Source: Heliocidaris erythrogramma (Eukaryota; Echinodermata; Echinoidea; Camarodonta; Echinometridae). From it: a stretch of DNA of 64,000 nucleotides. The translations under genes and the position numbers were made by a program. This document shows positions 53,869 to 64,000 of this stretch, in pieces (the first letter of the stretch is position 1; each line of letters begins with the position of its first letter). The notes under the pieces are model-generated. The model saw only the letters and a list, made by a program, of their open reading frames with translations, did not search any database and was not told the origin of the DNA. The stretch spans positions 13,647,725 through 13,711,724 of the forward strand of contig CM046866.1 of assembly GCA_025617745.1 (NCBI GenBank), in the 5' to 3' direction.

Positions 53869-55888
53869 GGCGCACAATGGGCCAGAATGGCTCCAAAGTG
53901 CGCCAAAATTTATATTCACTGAGTTTTACTTAAATGGGTATTCAGACCCGTAGAATCCAATGAAAATATTTCCAAATACCTATGACGTCATTAAAATACC
54001 GATTTCTGATTGGCTGCCAAGTTCCAGTGGAAAATAACACATTTCTCGCATAACACTGATTTTCATACTTCAGAAAATTGATAATGTAATCTGTATGCTT
54101 TTATATCAAAAAGTGAAAACGGTGTTAACATAAAGCTCAGGCATATGGTCATGAAGAGTGACTTAAACGGGGTGGGGGAGGCGGGGACGCCGTACTGGGG
54201 GGGGGGGGGGGGTATGGGGGCTTAGTTTCCCTCCATAATTCTCTGACAAACAAAAACAAACAAACCAAAAAGGTTTTCGTCCTAAAAGGGGGAGGGCACA
54301 ATAAAAAAGAAGGTGGGGCAAAATTCATACTTTTATTCCAAAGAAAAGGAGGGGCACGGGCCGGATGTGCCCCCCCAATCCGCCACTGCTGGAAAATATT
54401 TGTAATATTGAGAAATTTGCAATGTATTGTAATGTATGATGTCATTACTTGAAATTAAAATTCATATACTGATAAAATTATGATATTTAGCTAACTGAAA
54501 AAGAGTTATTAAAATGAAGTTTAAAAAAAAAAAAATCGCCCTGCTCATTTGCTAGTTCGAGGTTTTTCAAACGCCCCCCCCCCCTTTCTGATGATACACG
54601 GACTCCAGTGGTTTCTGTGCATGAATCTTCCTGCTATATTTCTTGGAAAAAAGCCATTTTTAACAGTGTGTCCGCTTTCAGCTCATCGTAGAAATCTAAT
54701 TTCCTTGAATGTCATTGTTTCATTTGACTTCCCCTCGAGACACTTTTTATTCTGTATTATGTTTATTAGTAGTGTTCAGTATCGAGGCGCGCAATAAGAT
54801 ATCCATATTATCAGGATGGTATAGGTTTCGTTTTCCTTGGCAGTCTGTGTGTTTTATGTCGTGCCAATCTTGATATTCCTGAAATAATATCAGCCATTGT
54901 CGGATCAAAGGCAAGAAAAAAATCAGAAAAATCTTCGAGAAATTATTAACTTATTAGGTGTGCATTCGGGAAGTGAAAACACATTTATAGTTTTGCGAAA
55001 GAGAAACGTACCTGTATCACTAAGAAGTAATTCTGTAGGTACTTTCTAGGTATCAAAATCATAAGACAAACTGATAAAGTCCATGTATACTTTAAGTCCT
55101 TTTGCCCTATTGTTTATACTGTCAGAAGTGTGAATTATTTCGGAAAGCCTTCGCCTTGAAATATTCACTGAAGCCATTGTGAATTACTCAGAATGATAGG
55201 TCTGTAAACAAAAAGATAGAGAACATTTTAAGAGCTTGGTTTTGGTGTTGGACAAATTATGATACAAATCATAATTTCTCCAAAGAGTTAATCATGTTTG
55301 GCTGCGCGGTCCAAAATAAACATATTTTCGGGGGTAATTAATGTGTCAAGGAAAATCGGCTCTATAATAAAAAGGGGCAGAAGGTGGCAGCCAAATCTGG
55401 TATCAACTTAAAGCTTAGATATCAGGAAATATGGTGGTAATAAAATTGAACTGGAAATCCGTGGAAATCTAAACGTTTCCTATGGATTTATTAAAAAAAA
55501 ACGAATAATCAGCCTATGTTCTAGGATAATGACCCTATTATACTCACGAAGATTGCGTTTCTTTCCATTTTTTAGCCCATTCATATAATGAAATGAACCC
55601 TCAGGAATATGTGGGAGCGATTATAAATCGATAACTTAAAAACTAGATGTGGAAATAACTTATTTATTAAATTGGTCACAATTTGCACTGAAACTCGCTA
55701 TATGTTGAATTTTGCAGCTTGACGTAGGTAATATACACCCTTAATGTACATACTGGAGTTTAATATTATACTGAAATATTCTTCAAAGTATTGCCTTTCA
55801 ACAGGGCATGACAAAAATAAAAAAAACACAAATTGCCTAAAATGACTTTTGGCGCACTTTGGTTTCGCCCTGGCCCACTGTGCGGCGT
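53869..55888. mobile_element. Possible 2-kb non-autonomous DNA transposon
   Basis: The left end CGGCGCACAATGGGCCAG then CCAAAGTGCGCCAAAA is matched in inverse at the right end (TTTTGGCGCACTTTGG, then CTGGCCCACTGTGCGGCG). About 42 bp on each side align with several differences. No transposase is visible between them, and a copy of the G-run repeat lies within (54,158-54,388). The target duplication is not clear. The right end abuts the start of the LINE region. Confidence 0.5.
54158..54388 (+). repeat. Dispersed G-run repeat, copy D
   Basis: A G-run, then TTTCCCTCCATAATTCTCTG, ACAAACAAAAA, CACAATAAAAAAG, ATTCATACTTTTATTCCAAA, GGCACGGGCCGG and an end AATCCGCCACTG. The 5' third differs from copies A and C. 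Confidence 0.7.
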
Positions 55889-56266
55889 TTAGATTGCCTT
55901 AAGTATGTTATGCCAACAGAGATTCACTATGTTTTCTCTTCATTTTCATCCCCATCATATGTTTGTTTTCTCTTCTCGTTTTTGTTGTTGGTCATCACTT
56001 TTCCTCCATTCCTATTTGATTTCCATCGATTTATTTCTTTTCCTACTGCATGTGATCGACACTTCCTTTCCTTACTCTTCTTGAATATAACGCCATTACT
56101 TCTTCTTTACAGTATTTCTCCTTATCGCCAAATATCAACGATGAGGGAGTATTTTTTTATCTCATGATGATGTTTAACTCTGACGATACAGGCAATCGCT
56201 GCCATTTCATATAGGCTTAGTGATGACGATTTCTTTGATTTACATAGACCTATTTAGTCTGATGAT

Positions 56267-57244
56267 GTGTCTGATACTTCTGCTAATTCTTATGATAATC
56301 TTATCATAGATAACATTAACGCTTCAGCTGCAAATCTGGAGTTCGATTTTGATTTAGATGACCCTGTCCAACGTGGAACTACTAACTATATAACCATCAA
56401 TCAATTTTCAAAGGTTTCAAAAGATTTTCAAAATGATACATTTTCCATCCTTCATTTAAATATCAGAAGTTTGAATAAGCATTTTGATGACCTTCTTTCA
56501 CTCGTAGAAAAACCCAGGCCAAGCCCCTTTACGCTGATTGGCCTCACAGAAACTTGGCTTTCAAACTACCCATTCCTTATAAAAGATTATGACTTCATCA
56601 ATAAAAATAGACAAAATCGAGTTGGTGGGGGAGTTGCTCTCTACATCCTTAAATCATTTAACTACACTATCTTGGATGAAATCTGAATTCCTAATACAAT
56701 TGTTGAATCCCTTTTTATTGAAATTGTGATTCCTGGTAATAAGAATATCATTGCCGGTGTTATTTATAGATCTCCTAGCTCAAGTGCTCAAGAATTCTTA
56801 CAATATTTTTCCAATTTGTTAAGAGACGTCAATTTCGACAATAAAGACTTCTTGATGAGAGATTTCAATATAGATTTATTGAACCATGAACATAACAATA
56901 TTTCTCAAGACTTTCTTGAATTAATTTTATCTGCTTCTTGCTTGCCACTCGTTTCTAAGGCAACGCGTGTTGGCAATGCATCTGCTACTTTTATTGATAA
57001 TATTTTTTCGAACGTTATTCCACATCATGATTCTTATATTATTTTATCTGACATAACTGATCATTATCCTATTGCAATGTTTTATCCACTAGGTCAATAT
57101 ATTAACAGAAATAGTTCTTCAATATATAGACGTAAAGTTAATGCCGAGAGCTTAGCACGTCTTGCCATTAATCTTGAAAACTTTGATTGGTCGTGTATTA
57201 TACTAATGAAGACATTAACAGTTCAAATGAAACTTTTTCCTTAA
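56267..57244 (+). pseudogene. LINE apurinic-type endonuclease domain
   Basis: One frame with a single internal stop at 56,684. APE-like motifs in order: SILHLNIRSL (near 56,447-56,476), IGLTETWL (56,537-56,560), AGVIYRSP (56,753-56,776), then MRDFNIDL where relatives have GDFN, and SDITDHYPI (57,048-57,074), matching the SDH-x-P end motif. So the domain is recognisable end to end. The G-to-R change before DFN and the stop make activity unlikely. Confidence 0.8.
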
Positions 57245-57272
57245 TATTAATTGACCAATCAACTGGATTAAT

Positions 57273-59250
57273 ATGCCGAAACAAAAAATAAAAACCAACT
57301 ATAAGAAAACACCTAAGCTCCCATGGATTTCTAAATCCATACTACGCTCAATTAATTGGAGGAAAAATCAAAGGAAAAGTATACATCCTATAGAAACACC
57401 ATTGACTCAAATCATTCGACTTGAAAAAAGAAAATGCTTCGTAAATCGTTTGGAAATGTTCAAACACGATATGCAAAATACCTGGAAAATTATTAAACAA
57501 GCGATCAATTTGACGGATAAAAGATCTGAAATAAACCATGAAATTGTTGAAGATTCCAAAGATATAGCGAATATCTTTAATACTTACTTTTCTTCAATCG
57601 GCAACAATCTCTCTAAATATATTCCCCCATCAAACAGAAATTATAGTGATTTTTGAGGCCCTGCTAATCCAAATTCTATTTTTCTCTTTCCTACGAACTG
57701 GCAAGAAGTCATTAATATTGTTTCCAACTTACAGAATAAAAAAAGTTCCGGTTTTGATGGAATTAATAACGTAATGTTGAAAGCCATTAGTCCTTTTATT
57801 GTAGATCCTTTGGTCCATATTTTTAATTTATCATTGATGCATGGTAAATTCCCCAATTCCATGAAACTAGCAAAAATTATTCCCTTATTCAAAAAAGGTG
57901 ACAAACTTGAAGTAGGTAATTATCGGCAAATCTCGTTTCTATCTTCTTTTTCCAAAATTTTGGAAAAGATAGTGTTTACTCGAATGATTTCTTTCCTTAA
58001 AAAATATGATATCCTCTCTAATTTCCAGTTTGGTTTTAGGGAGAAACATAGTACTGTTCATGCTTTGATGTCTTTTGTTGAGAAAGTTGCCCATTCAATT
58101 GACTCGTCTTCTCACACAGTAGGTATATTCCTGGACTTCTCCAAGGCCTTTGATACGATAAATCATGATATTCTACTTTATAAACTTGCTCATATTGGTG
58201 TCCGTGGAAAGGAGTGGTCCTTGGAGTGGTTCAGGAGCTACCTTTCTAACAGAAAACATTTTGTTTTCTTAAACGAGCAAGCATCAGATTTTAAAGATAT
58301 TTCTTGTGGCGTCCCTCAAGGAAGCCTGTTAGGCCCATTATTGTTTATACTTTATATAAATGATTTTCATAAATCATCCGATTCCCTGTCATTCATCTTA
58401 TTTGCAGATGACACCAATTTATTATTTTCTGACAGTGATCCAAATGTTCTTGTCGATGTAATCAATAGAGAGCTGCGTAACATATTAGAATGGATAAGGG
58501 CTAATAAATTATCATTGAATCATCTGAAGACGAATTATATATTGTTTAGTAACTCCTTAGCATCATTACCTACTGATATTGTTTTTGACAATATCCCTCT
58601 TGAGCAAGTCTCTCAAACCAAATTCTTAGGTGTTTTCGTTGACAGTAAACTTTCCTGGAAAATCCACATCGAAAATATTTGTAAAATTATCTCTCGCAAT
58701 ATCGGCATCATTAACAGACTTAAATCACACCTTCCTCAAGCATCTTTACTTATGCTTTACTCATCTCTTATTTTACCATATTTAAACTATGGTCTTTTGG
58801 TATTTGGGAAACACTCATCAAACACTGCTGGAAAGGGTTTTACTACTACAAAAGAAAGTCATTCGTATAATTTGTAATGCTCCTATACGTGCCCATACGG
58901 ATCCTCTTTTCATTGAACATAACATCTTAAAAATTAAAGATTTGTACTTATTTCATCTTGGTGAATTTATGTATAAATACAATTGTGGTACTCTACCATG
59001 TGCGTTTCACGATATGTTTCTAAAAAATCGTACAATTCACAAATACACCAGACAGTCGGATGAATTTCATTTACCATTTTTTAAAACATTTTCTGCACAA
59101 AACACATTTATTTTTGAAGGTTCTAAACTTTGGAATACTTTGCACCATAATTTGAAAAAATCCTCTTCACTCACAATCTTTAAGAGAAATCTGAAGAAAT
59201 TTTTAATTGGCTCCTTACAAAACCTAACTCCCTTTGTCAGTTGTTTGTAG
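57273..59250 (+). pseudogene. LINE reverse transcriptase with C-terminal region
   Basis: Frame 57,273-58,877 with one stop at 57,656 covers a linker (NTYFSSIGNNL), SSGFDGINN, IIPLFKKGD, then motif A in FLDFSKAFDTINH (58,130-58,170), GVPQGSLLGPLLF (58,309-58,347) and FADDTN (58,402-58,420), then KFLGVFVDSKLSW. Near 58,800 the frame changes, and LLLQKKVIRIICNAP, TRQSDEFHLP and GSKLWNTL continue to 59,250. Catalytic residues are present. It belongs with CR1/Jockey-group RTs; the exact clade needs a tree. Confidence 0.85.
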
Positions 59251-59670
59251 CATTTAGATTACCTCTATATATGCAGCATTTAAATGTGTATGTGTGTCTA
59301 TGTATATATGCATCATTATTATTATTATTGTTATTATTATTATTATTATTATATGATAATTATTTTTTTTTAATTATCCATAGAACTCGTCAGCACTCGT
59401 CATCCAGGAACACCCTCATAACTATTTCCCTTTTCACACGAATCGATGTTGCGCGCTACCTTTGTTTTGATTAGTTACATCTATTCATCTTTCATTCGTC
59501 ATTCCTCAGTCCCACATGCAGTCAATTTCTCTCCTCTTTCTGTCCTTCCTTTTACTTTTCCCTCGTTACGTTCACACATTGTGTATGATGTGTTTATGCT
59601 TTCCCCTCTCTGTTGGCCATTATTCCCTTTTTTTTGTTATGTAAATTACTATTATTGAATATTTTCAGCT

Positions 59671-59714
59671 GAGGGGTCCACAATTTACAAGCTTAGCTTC
59701 ACAGTGGACCTCTC
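59671..59714 (+). other. LINE 3'-UTR hairpin (56-kb element)
   Basis: An 11-bp stem GAGGGGTCCAC / GTGGACCTCTC (one G:U pair) around a 22-nt loop AATTTACAAGCTTAGCTTCACA, which itself holds AAGC-TTA-GCTT. The counterpart in the 63-kb element has a different stem with the same loop length and a similar loop. Confidence 0.75.
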
Positions 59715-59974
59715 CATTTCCAACGAAACATTGATAAAATTATTTTTCATACTGAAATAGCTTGATACATCTTATCTAATCTACAATTCTGTTATATTTA
59801 TGTTTTGTATTGCGTGTATCCTACTTTGTTGATTTAATGATATTTATGTGAATTGTATATTTCTCTTTTGTTGGAAATGAAAGAAATAAAAACTGAAACT
59901 GAAACTGAAACATGCCCACAAAGAAAGCCAACCGGCACTGTATATATCTGAATTAGTCGACACCTTAAAGATGC

Positions 59975-61145
59975 ATCGTCATGAATTGAAACTATCTTCT
60001 TGCAAATTTATCATTTCTACAATTCGAATATGCAATGTATTTTTCACTTTTGAAAGAATTTATAAGCGAAACTTTAATATTATCAAAATCGGGCAGTTGT
60101 TTCTTTATTTTGCAAGTGTATACCATCTGTCGCACCACTATCACTATACAATTAAATGCATAATTATTTGAACCTCTTAAACAGAATAATTTATCTTGTA
60201 GCGAGAATATCATTCTATTTCCGGTTCCAGTGTATATCCAGTGTTCCAACCTATCCCAAATATGTTTAACCTGTGTACATTCACATAACAGATGGATAAC
60301 TGTTTCACTCTGTTCATTACAAAATGTACATTCTTTTCTTGGGACTAAATTCATTTTAAACAGTAAATCATTCGTATATAATATACAGTCATGGAAAAAA
60401 AATATTAGACCAAGAATGGTTACTAAAATCATAAAATCATTGTGGTAAGAAGGAAATAAAAAATAAAATCATAAATGGAATTTGGTATTGATTCAATGAA
60501 ATACAAGGACAAATCATTTTTATAATTTTGTTTGCATATTACAGAACCCTTATTACAAAAGCTCGGTCTAATCATCTTTTCCAGGGCTGTATGTTGCAAT
60601 ATCTTAAACTGGAACCATCGTAAGGCCACATCCATCGTACAATTAAATGCGATAGAACAATATGTTTCCCAAATCTTGTCATTCAAGTCCAAAATACATT
60701 TCCATTTAAGAAAGCCTTTGTATTCTACTGTCCTTTGCTTCAATAAAATTGCATAGATGTGTGGGCATCCTTTTATACGTTTCATAACAGGTGCCATTGT
60801 ATCTGGGGAAAGTGGTTGTTGCACCCTGTTACTACATTTGTATCCTTCTCTAATTGCATCAAATAATTCACGATAAAAAAAGAAAATATATTTGAATATT
60901 ATACTTTTCTACGAGGTCTTTCAGAGAGAGAAAATTACCATTTGACTCTAAAATATCATTGACAAAAAGGACTCCCCTTTTTACACAATGTTTTGTTATA
61001 AATTGAGCTGTGGAGAAATGGTATCATAGTGCATGGATAAGCGTGTACTATAAGCCGTGAACGTTCTTTCCAAAACGGGTTCTCTGTTTTTAATACTTGC
61101 CAGTTCCCGAAAATAATTATTTCCCATATATAATTTCAAGTCTTT
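59975..61145 (-). mobile_element. L1/Tx1-like LINE fragment, split by a MITE
   Basis: On the minus strand, pieces of a late RT/C-terminal region in order are GVLFVNDILESNGNFLSLKD, VEKYNI, FDAIREGYKCS, WFQFKILQH, then after the inserted MITE TNDLLFKMNLVPRKECTFC and SETVIHLLCECTQVKHIW. The C-x2-C...H...C pattern there is the zinc-knuckle found at the end of many L1-type RTs. There are stops and at least one frameshift in the 60,830-61,145 part. Both ends are truncated; no catalytic RT motifs remain. Confidence 0.75.
60387..60588. mobile_element. Mariner/Tc1-type MITE inside the L1-like fragment
   Basis: The left end TACAGTCATGGAAAAAAAAT then ATTAGACCAAGA is inverse to the right end TCGGTCTAATCATCTTTTCC then AGGGCTGTA. 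A TA at each end is the expected target. About 200 bp, no transposase. Removing it joins the two parts of the LINE reading (FQFKILQH and TNDLLF) in the correct order. Confidence 0.75.
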
Positions 61146-62086
61146 TCAAGTAGTCCAGGCAAAAAAGATTGTAAAAGACAGAGGAAAGATTGTAAAAGTC
61201 AGAGGTCCTATTTAGAATTTATCATTAATCTTTATACATGTAGTTGCTAATGTGCTTGAAATCAGACGCCAAGCGAACACAGAGGAAAAAAAGGCGAAAC
61301 CCAATTAAAAAGGGGGAAAAAAAGAAGAAAGAAAAAAATTAGGGTAAAAACCACGCACACACACACACACATACGCACGCAGATATAATTGTGTGTCTTT
61401 CCCTTTGTTCTCTCTATTGTTCAAAATAGCCACACAAGCAGCAAAAAAGCCACACAAGCCTGACGGAATAAAGGCATCTATTGTGTTTGACTGTCCATTT
61501 AGTCACACAAGTATACCTCTGTTGGTACACACCCACACACAGACACTCTCACGCGCAGGCACCCTCACACATATTAAGAGCCCTATGAATGCCGACGTTA
61601 TTCACCTAGGATATTAATTCTGTGGGGGGGGGGGGGGGGGGGGGGGCTTTGGGAGAAGAAATTCGCCCCCTTTCAGACAGTACTGGCTCTGCCCCGGAGA
61701 CCTGATCCGCATCTGTTAGAGAGATTACTTTTGCTCCCCATTATATTTCTTTCGAAGAATGATTTGTCTCACTTTATAGACCGTCGATTTCATTGGCAAT
61801 AGAGATCATCTTATTACAATAGTAGAGACCATCAAAATATCAAGGTAAATAAAAGATATGCGAGGGAGTACTCTCGAATCGGTTCATTAATGTTCATCTA
61901 GAATTAGCAAGAAGAGGGAGAAGAGGAAGAAACATGTGTAATTAGTATTACCATAAATGGTATGAAACGCATCTTGAGTAGCCTACAGCAGCTGCTTGCC
62001 TATTGATTTCAGTTATAAATTATCAATTATAAGTATTTTTATGTCAAACCTAATTCATTAATTGCTTTTAATTTCAGTATGGTAAT
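61146..62086. other. Noncoding stretch
   Basis: A CA tract lies at 61,356-61,371 and a 22-nt G-run at 61,624-61,647. No gene is recognised. Confidence 0.5.
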
Positions 62087-62088
62087 TA

Positions 62089-62896
62089 TACTGACCCACA
62101 ATAAAAAGTACCCACGACTTTATAATGGTATATCATATTTATATTGACAGACACAGAATGACAATGAACCAGGGTGGAAAGATTGACCTTTTATTGAAAC
62201 ATTTCACTAATTTCGGGAAGACAATGATGTCTCTTGTCAGCGCGCATTACAGCGCAGAACACAACAAGTTGAAAAATGAAAGTCACAGATCACCCCTGGT
62301 GTTTGTGGATGGCAACATCACTGCACAGCGCTATGTGGACGATATCCTGAGACCACACCTGGTGCCATTCCTGCAGAACAGCCGAGGACTGCGCATCTTT
62401 CAGCATGATAATGCCCGACCTCATGCTGCACGGCTAACCACTGCATTCCTGAGGGATGAGAACATTAACACCATGGAGTGGCCGGCGATGTCCCCTGACC
62501 TCAATCCCATTGAGCATCTGTGGGATGAGCTTGGGAGGCGCATTGCTGGCAGGGTCAGGACTCGTGCAAAACTGATCCAGACTTTGCAAGATGAATGAAA
62601 CGGGATTCCACAAGATTTCATTCAAAGACTGGTGCGCGTATGCGTCGCAGATGCAATGCCTGTCTGCAAACAAATGGTGGCTACACACACTATTGATCTG
62701 TGACTTTCATTTTTCAACTTGTTGTGTTCTGCGCTGTAATGCGCGCTGACAAGAGACATCATTGTCTTCCGAAATTAGTGAAATGTTTCAATAAAAGGTC
62801 AATCTTTCCACCCTGGTTCATTGTCATTCTGTGTCTGTCAATATAAATATGATATACCATTATAAAGTCGTGGGTACTTTTTATTGTGGGTCAGTA
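62089..62896 (+). mobile_element. Tc1-like DNA transposon with ~202-bp inverted repeats, internally deleted
   Basis: The ends TACTGACCCACAATAAAAAG and its inverse start long terminal inverted repeats, 62,089-62,291 (203 bp) and 62,695-62,896 (202 bp), identical but for one G. Flanking TA on both sides (62,087-62,088 and 62,897-62,898) is the target duplication. The interior encodes only the last part of a Tc1-family transposase. The near-identity of the repeats points to very recent insertion. Confidence 0.92.
62280..62703 (+). pseudogene. Tc1 transposase, C-terminal remnant
   Basis: Reads SPLVFVDGNITAQRY, PHLVPFLQ, FQHDNARPHAA and SPDLNPIEHLWDELGRR. The second catalytic Asp (in HDNARPH) and the Glu (in NPIEHLW) are 34 residues apart, the DD34E spacing of Tc1 elements. 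The N-terminal DNA-binding domain and the region of the first Asp are absent, replaced directly by the left inverted repeat. A TGA at 62,596-62,598 stands where relatives have a Trp (DEWNGIPQ), after which the frame runs open to TGA at 62,701. It cannot encode an active enzyme. Confidence 0.88.
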
Positions 62897-63149
62897 TAGT
62901 TTCCATAACTATTTAAAATTACGTGGATAAGTGAACATAATGCTTCATAGGCACATGAGCTTTGTTAGATAATGTTTTATTAAAAAAATATCATTATCGT
63001 GACAACGGAGAAACTGTGCATACAGTACTTGAGTGATTATCATGATTATTATTAATGTTTTACAGCAACAACAAAAAACTGTAATAAGAAATAACACAGC
63101 GTTGGCTCCGGCGAAGACTTCAAATTGATTTGCATTAATAATTTGGTTA
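62897..63149. other. Short noncoding gap
   Basis: AT-rich, nothing recognised between the Tc1 element and the LINE fragment. Confidence 0.4.
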
Positions 63150-63915
63150 TCTCTCCTTTGCTCTTTGCTCGGTCAGTTTATACTGTACCAATTGAATAAT
63201 AATGCTCTACCCTCAATCTTCAATATAATATTCAATAAAAACAAAACTATACATCAATACCCCACACGACAATCTGACGAATTTCATCTGCCATTAACTA
63301 GAACTATGCTCTCTAAATCCATCTTTACTTTCACAGGCCCGAAGCTCTGGACTATTCTTGATAATAGCATCAAGAATGCCCCTAGTTTAAACTCTTTTAA
63401 ATTTAAATTGAAAAAAATTCTTCTGAGTAACTGTTCTCAAACCTCGGCTGTTTAAAACTCATCATCCCTCAACCTTCTTCAAATTATTTCAAACAACATT
63501 GTACACGATTACGTTCCTATTCAATTTATGCTGCCATCCGTATTCTGGTCGGTCTGTGTTATGTTGTGTGTGTCTATAAGTAAGAGTCCTACCCTCTCTC
63601 GTTCTTTTTCTCCCTTCCTTTTCTGTCTCTTTCACTCCTGTTATGTTTTGTTTATCCGGTTCATGTGCAAATATGTTCCCTTTTCAACGATACACTATTT
63701 TTGCAATTATAAGTAATCGGGGGCTGCAATCTACAAGCCTAGCTTTTTAGCAGTCCCCTCCGCTACCAACCTAGTTTGGTTTTGGTTTTTCTATGTCTAT
63801 ATTGTACGCTGTAACCAATAATTGTAAGTTTAATTGATTTACCATGTACGATGTAAACCTATGTATTTTATATTGTTGGAAGTGGAAATAAATGAAATGA
63901 AATGAAATGAAATGA
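63150..63915 (+). mobile_element. CR1/Jockey-group LINE 3' fragment, relative of the 56-kb element
   Basis: 5'-truncated. The frame at 63,165-63,455 (about 95 codons) reads TRQSDEFHLPLTRT, FTGPKLWTILDNSIKN, SFKFKLKKILL, which parallels the C-terminal end of the 56-59.2 kb element. The 3' UTR has the hairpin at 63,719-63,758 and the tail AAATAAATGAAATGAAATGA ending near 63,915. The coding part present is unbroken. Confidence 0.82.
63719..63758 (+). other. LINE 3'-UTR hairpin (63-kb element)
   Basis: A 9-bp stem GGGGGCTGC / GCAGTCCCC (one G:U) around a 22-nt loop AATCTACAAGCCTAGCTTTTTA with inner AAGC-CTA-GCTT. It sits about 160 nt before the tail, as in the sister element. Confidence 0.75.
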
Positions 63916-64000
63916 CCTTTCCATTTTGTACAGTTTTGTCCATATGATATTGTAACGAAATGATGTTTCATACTTAATTTGATATATTTCTTTTGAGTGG

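Larger units (their letters stand above)
55889..59911 (+). mobile_element. CR1/Jockey-group LINE, nearly complete but decayed
   Basis: An endonuclease region (about 56,267-57,240) is followed by RT (about 57,273-59,250), a 3' UTR with a hairpin (59,671-59,714), and the tail AAATAAAAACTGAAACTGAA ending near 59,911. The first open segment follows stops near 56,210-56,255, so the true 5' end is uncertain; 55,889 is only the limit set by the neighbouring element. Disruptions visible: TGA at 56,684-56,686 and TGA at 57,654-57,656, and frame changes near 57,245-57,275 and near 58,800. Otherwise the blocks are in order. Confidence 0.8.

Overview
This is animal nuclear DNA, most likely from an echinoderm and probably a sea urchin. 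The evidence is indirect: eukaryotic tRNA genes with internal A and B boxes, introns, abundant CR1/L2-type LINEs, tRNA-derived SINEs, fold-back elements and many microsatellites. The species cannot be named from the sequence alone. The window is gene-poor. One host protein gene is well supported, one first exon is possible, and sixteen tRNA-Ala-type genes are present. Nearly everything else recognisable is repeat.

Layout. Positions 1-5,437 hold a tandem array of fifteen tRNA-Ala-type genes in three higher-order units. Most copies have anticodon TGC and two have CGC. Three copies keep the whole tRNA-Ala body, including the G3:U70 identity pair, but carry a TTT (lysine) anticodon. A solitary TGC copy sits at 38,784. 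On the minus strand, 8,872-10,437 encodes a Golgi carbohydrate sulfotransferase of the Gal/GlcNAc 6-O family in one coding exon behind a splice acceptor. At 46,224-46,392 on the plus strand is a possible first coding exon of a secreted protein. A 16-bp minisatellite begins at its splice donor and is duplicated at a larger scale up to 48.8 kb.

Mobile DNA. An L2/CR1-like LINE with an uninterrupted RT frame lies at 19.1-20.87 kb. A LINE nested inside another LINE covers 41.9-45.4 kb. A nearly complete but decayed CR1/Jockey-group LINE covers about 55.9-59.9 kb, with a relative at 63.15-63.9 kb. An L1/Tx1-like LINE fragment split by a mariner-type MITE lies at 59.97-61.15 kb. A Tc1-like transposon with ~202-bp inverted repeats that differ by one base lies at 62,089-62,896. 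Numerous palindromic MITEs occur, among them 16.0, 17.35, 22.8, 32.85, 40.5, 41.3, 49.2, 49.7 and 52.0-52.5 kb. A dispersed repeat with G-runs occurs in at least four copies. Two motifs fit the minimal hammerhead ribozymes of Penelope-like elements (27.2 and 46.7 kb).

Most notable observations: the duplicated anticodon-switched tRNA-Ala genes, which predict Ala insertion at Lys codons if transcribed and charged; a 3'-UTR hairpin conserved by compensatory changes in two LINE copies; the hammerhead-like motifs; and the minisatellite that starts at a splice donor.
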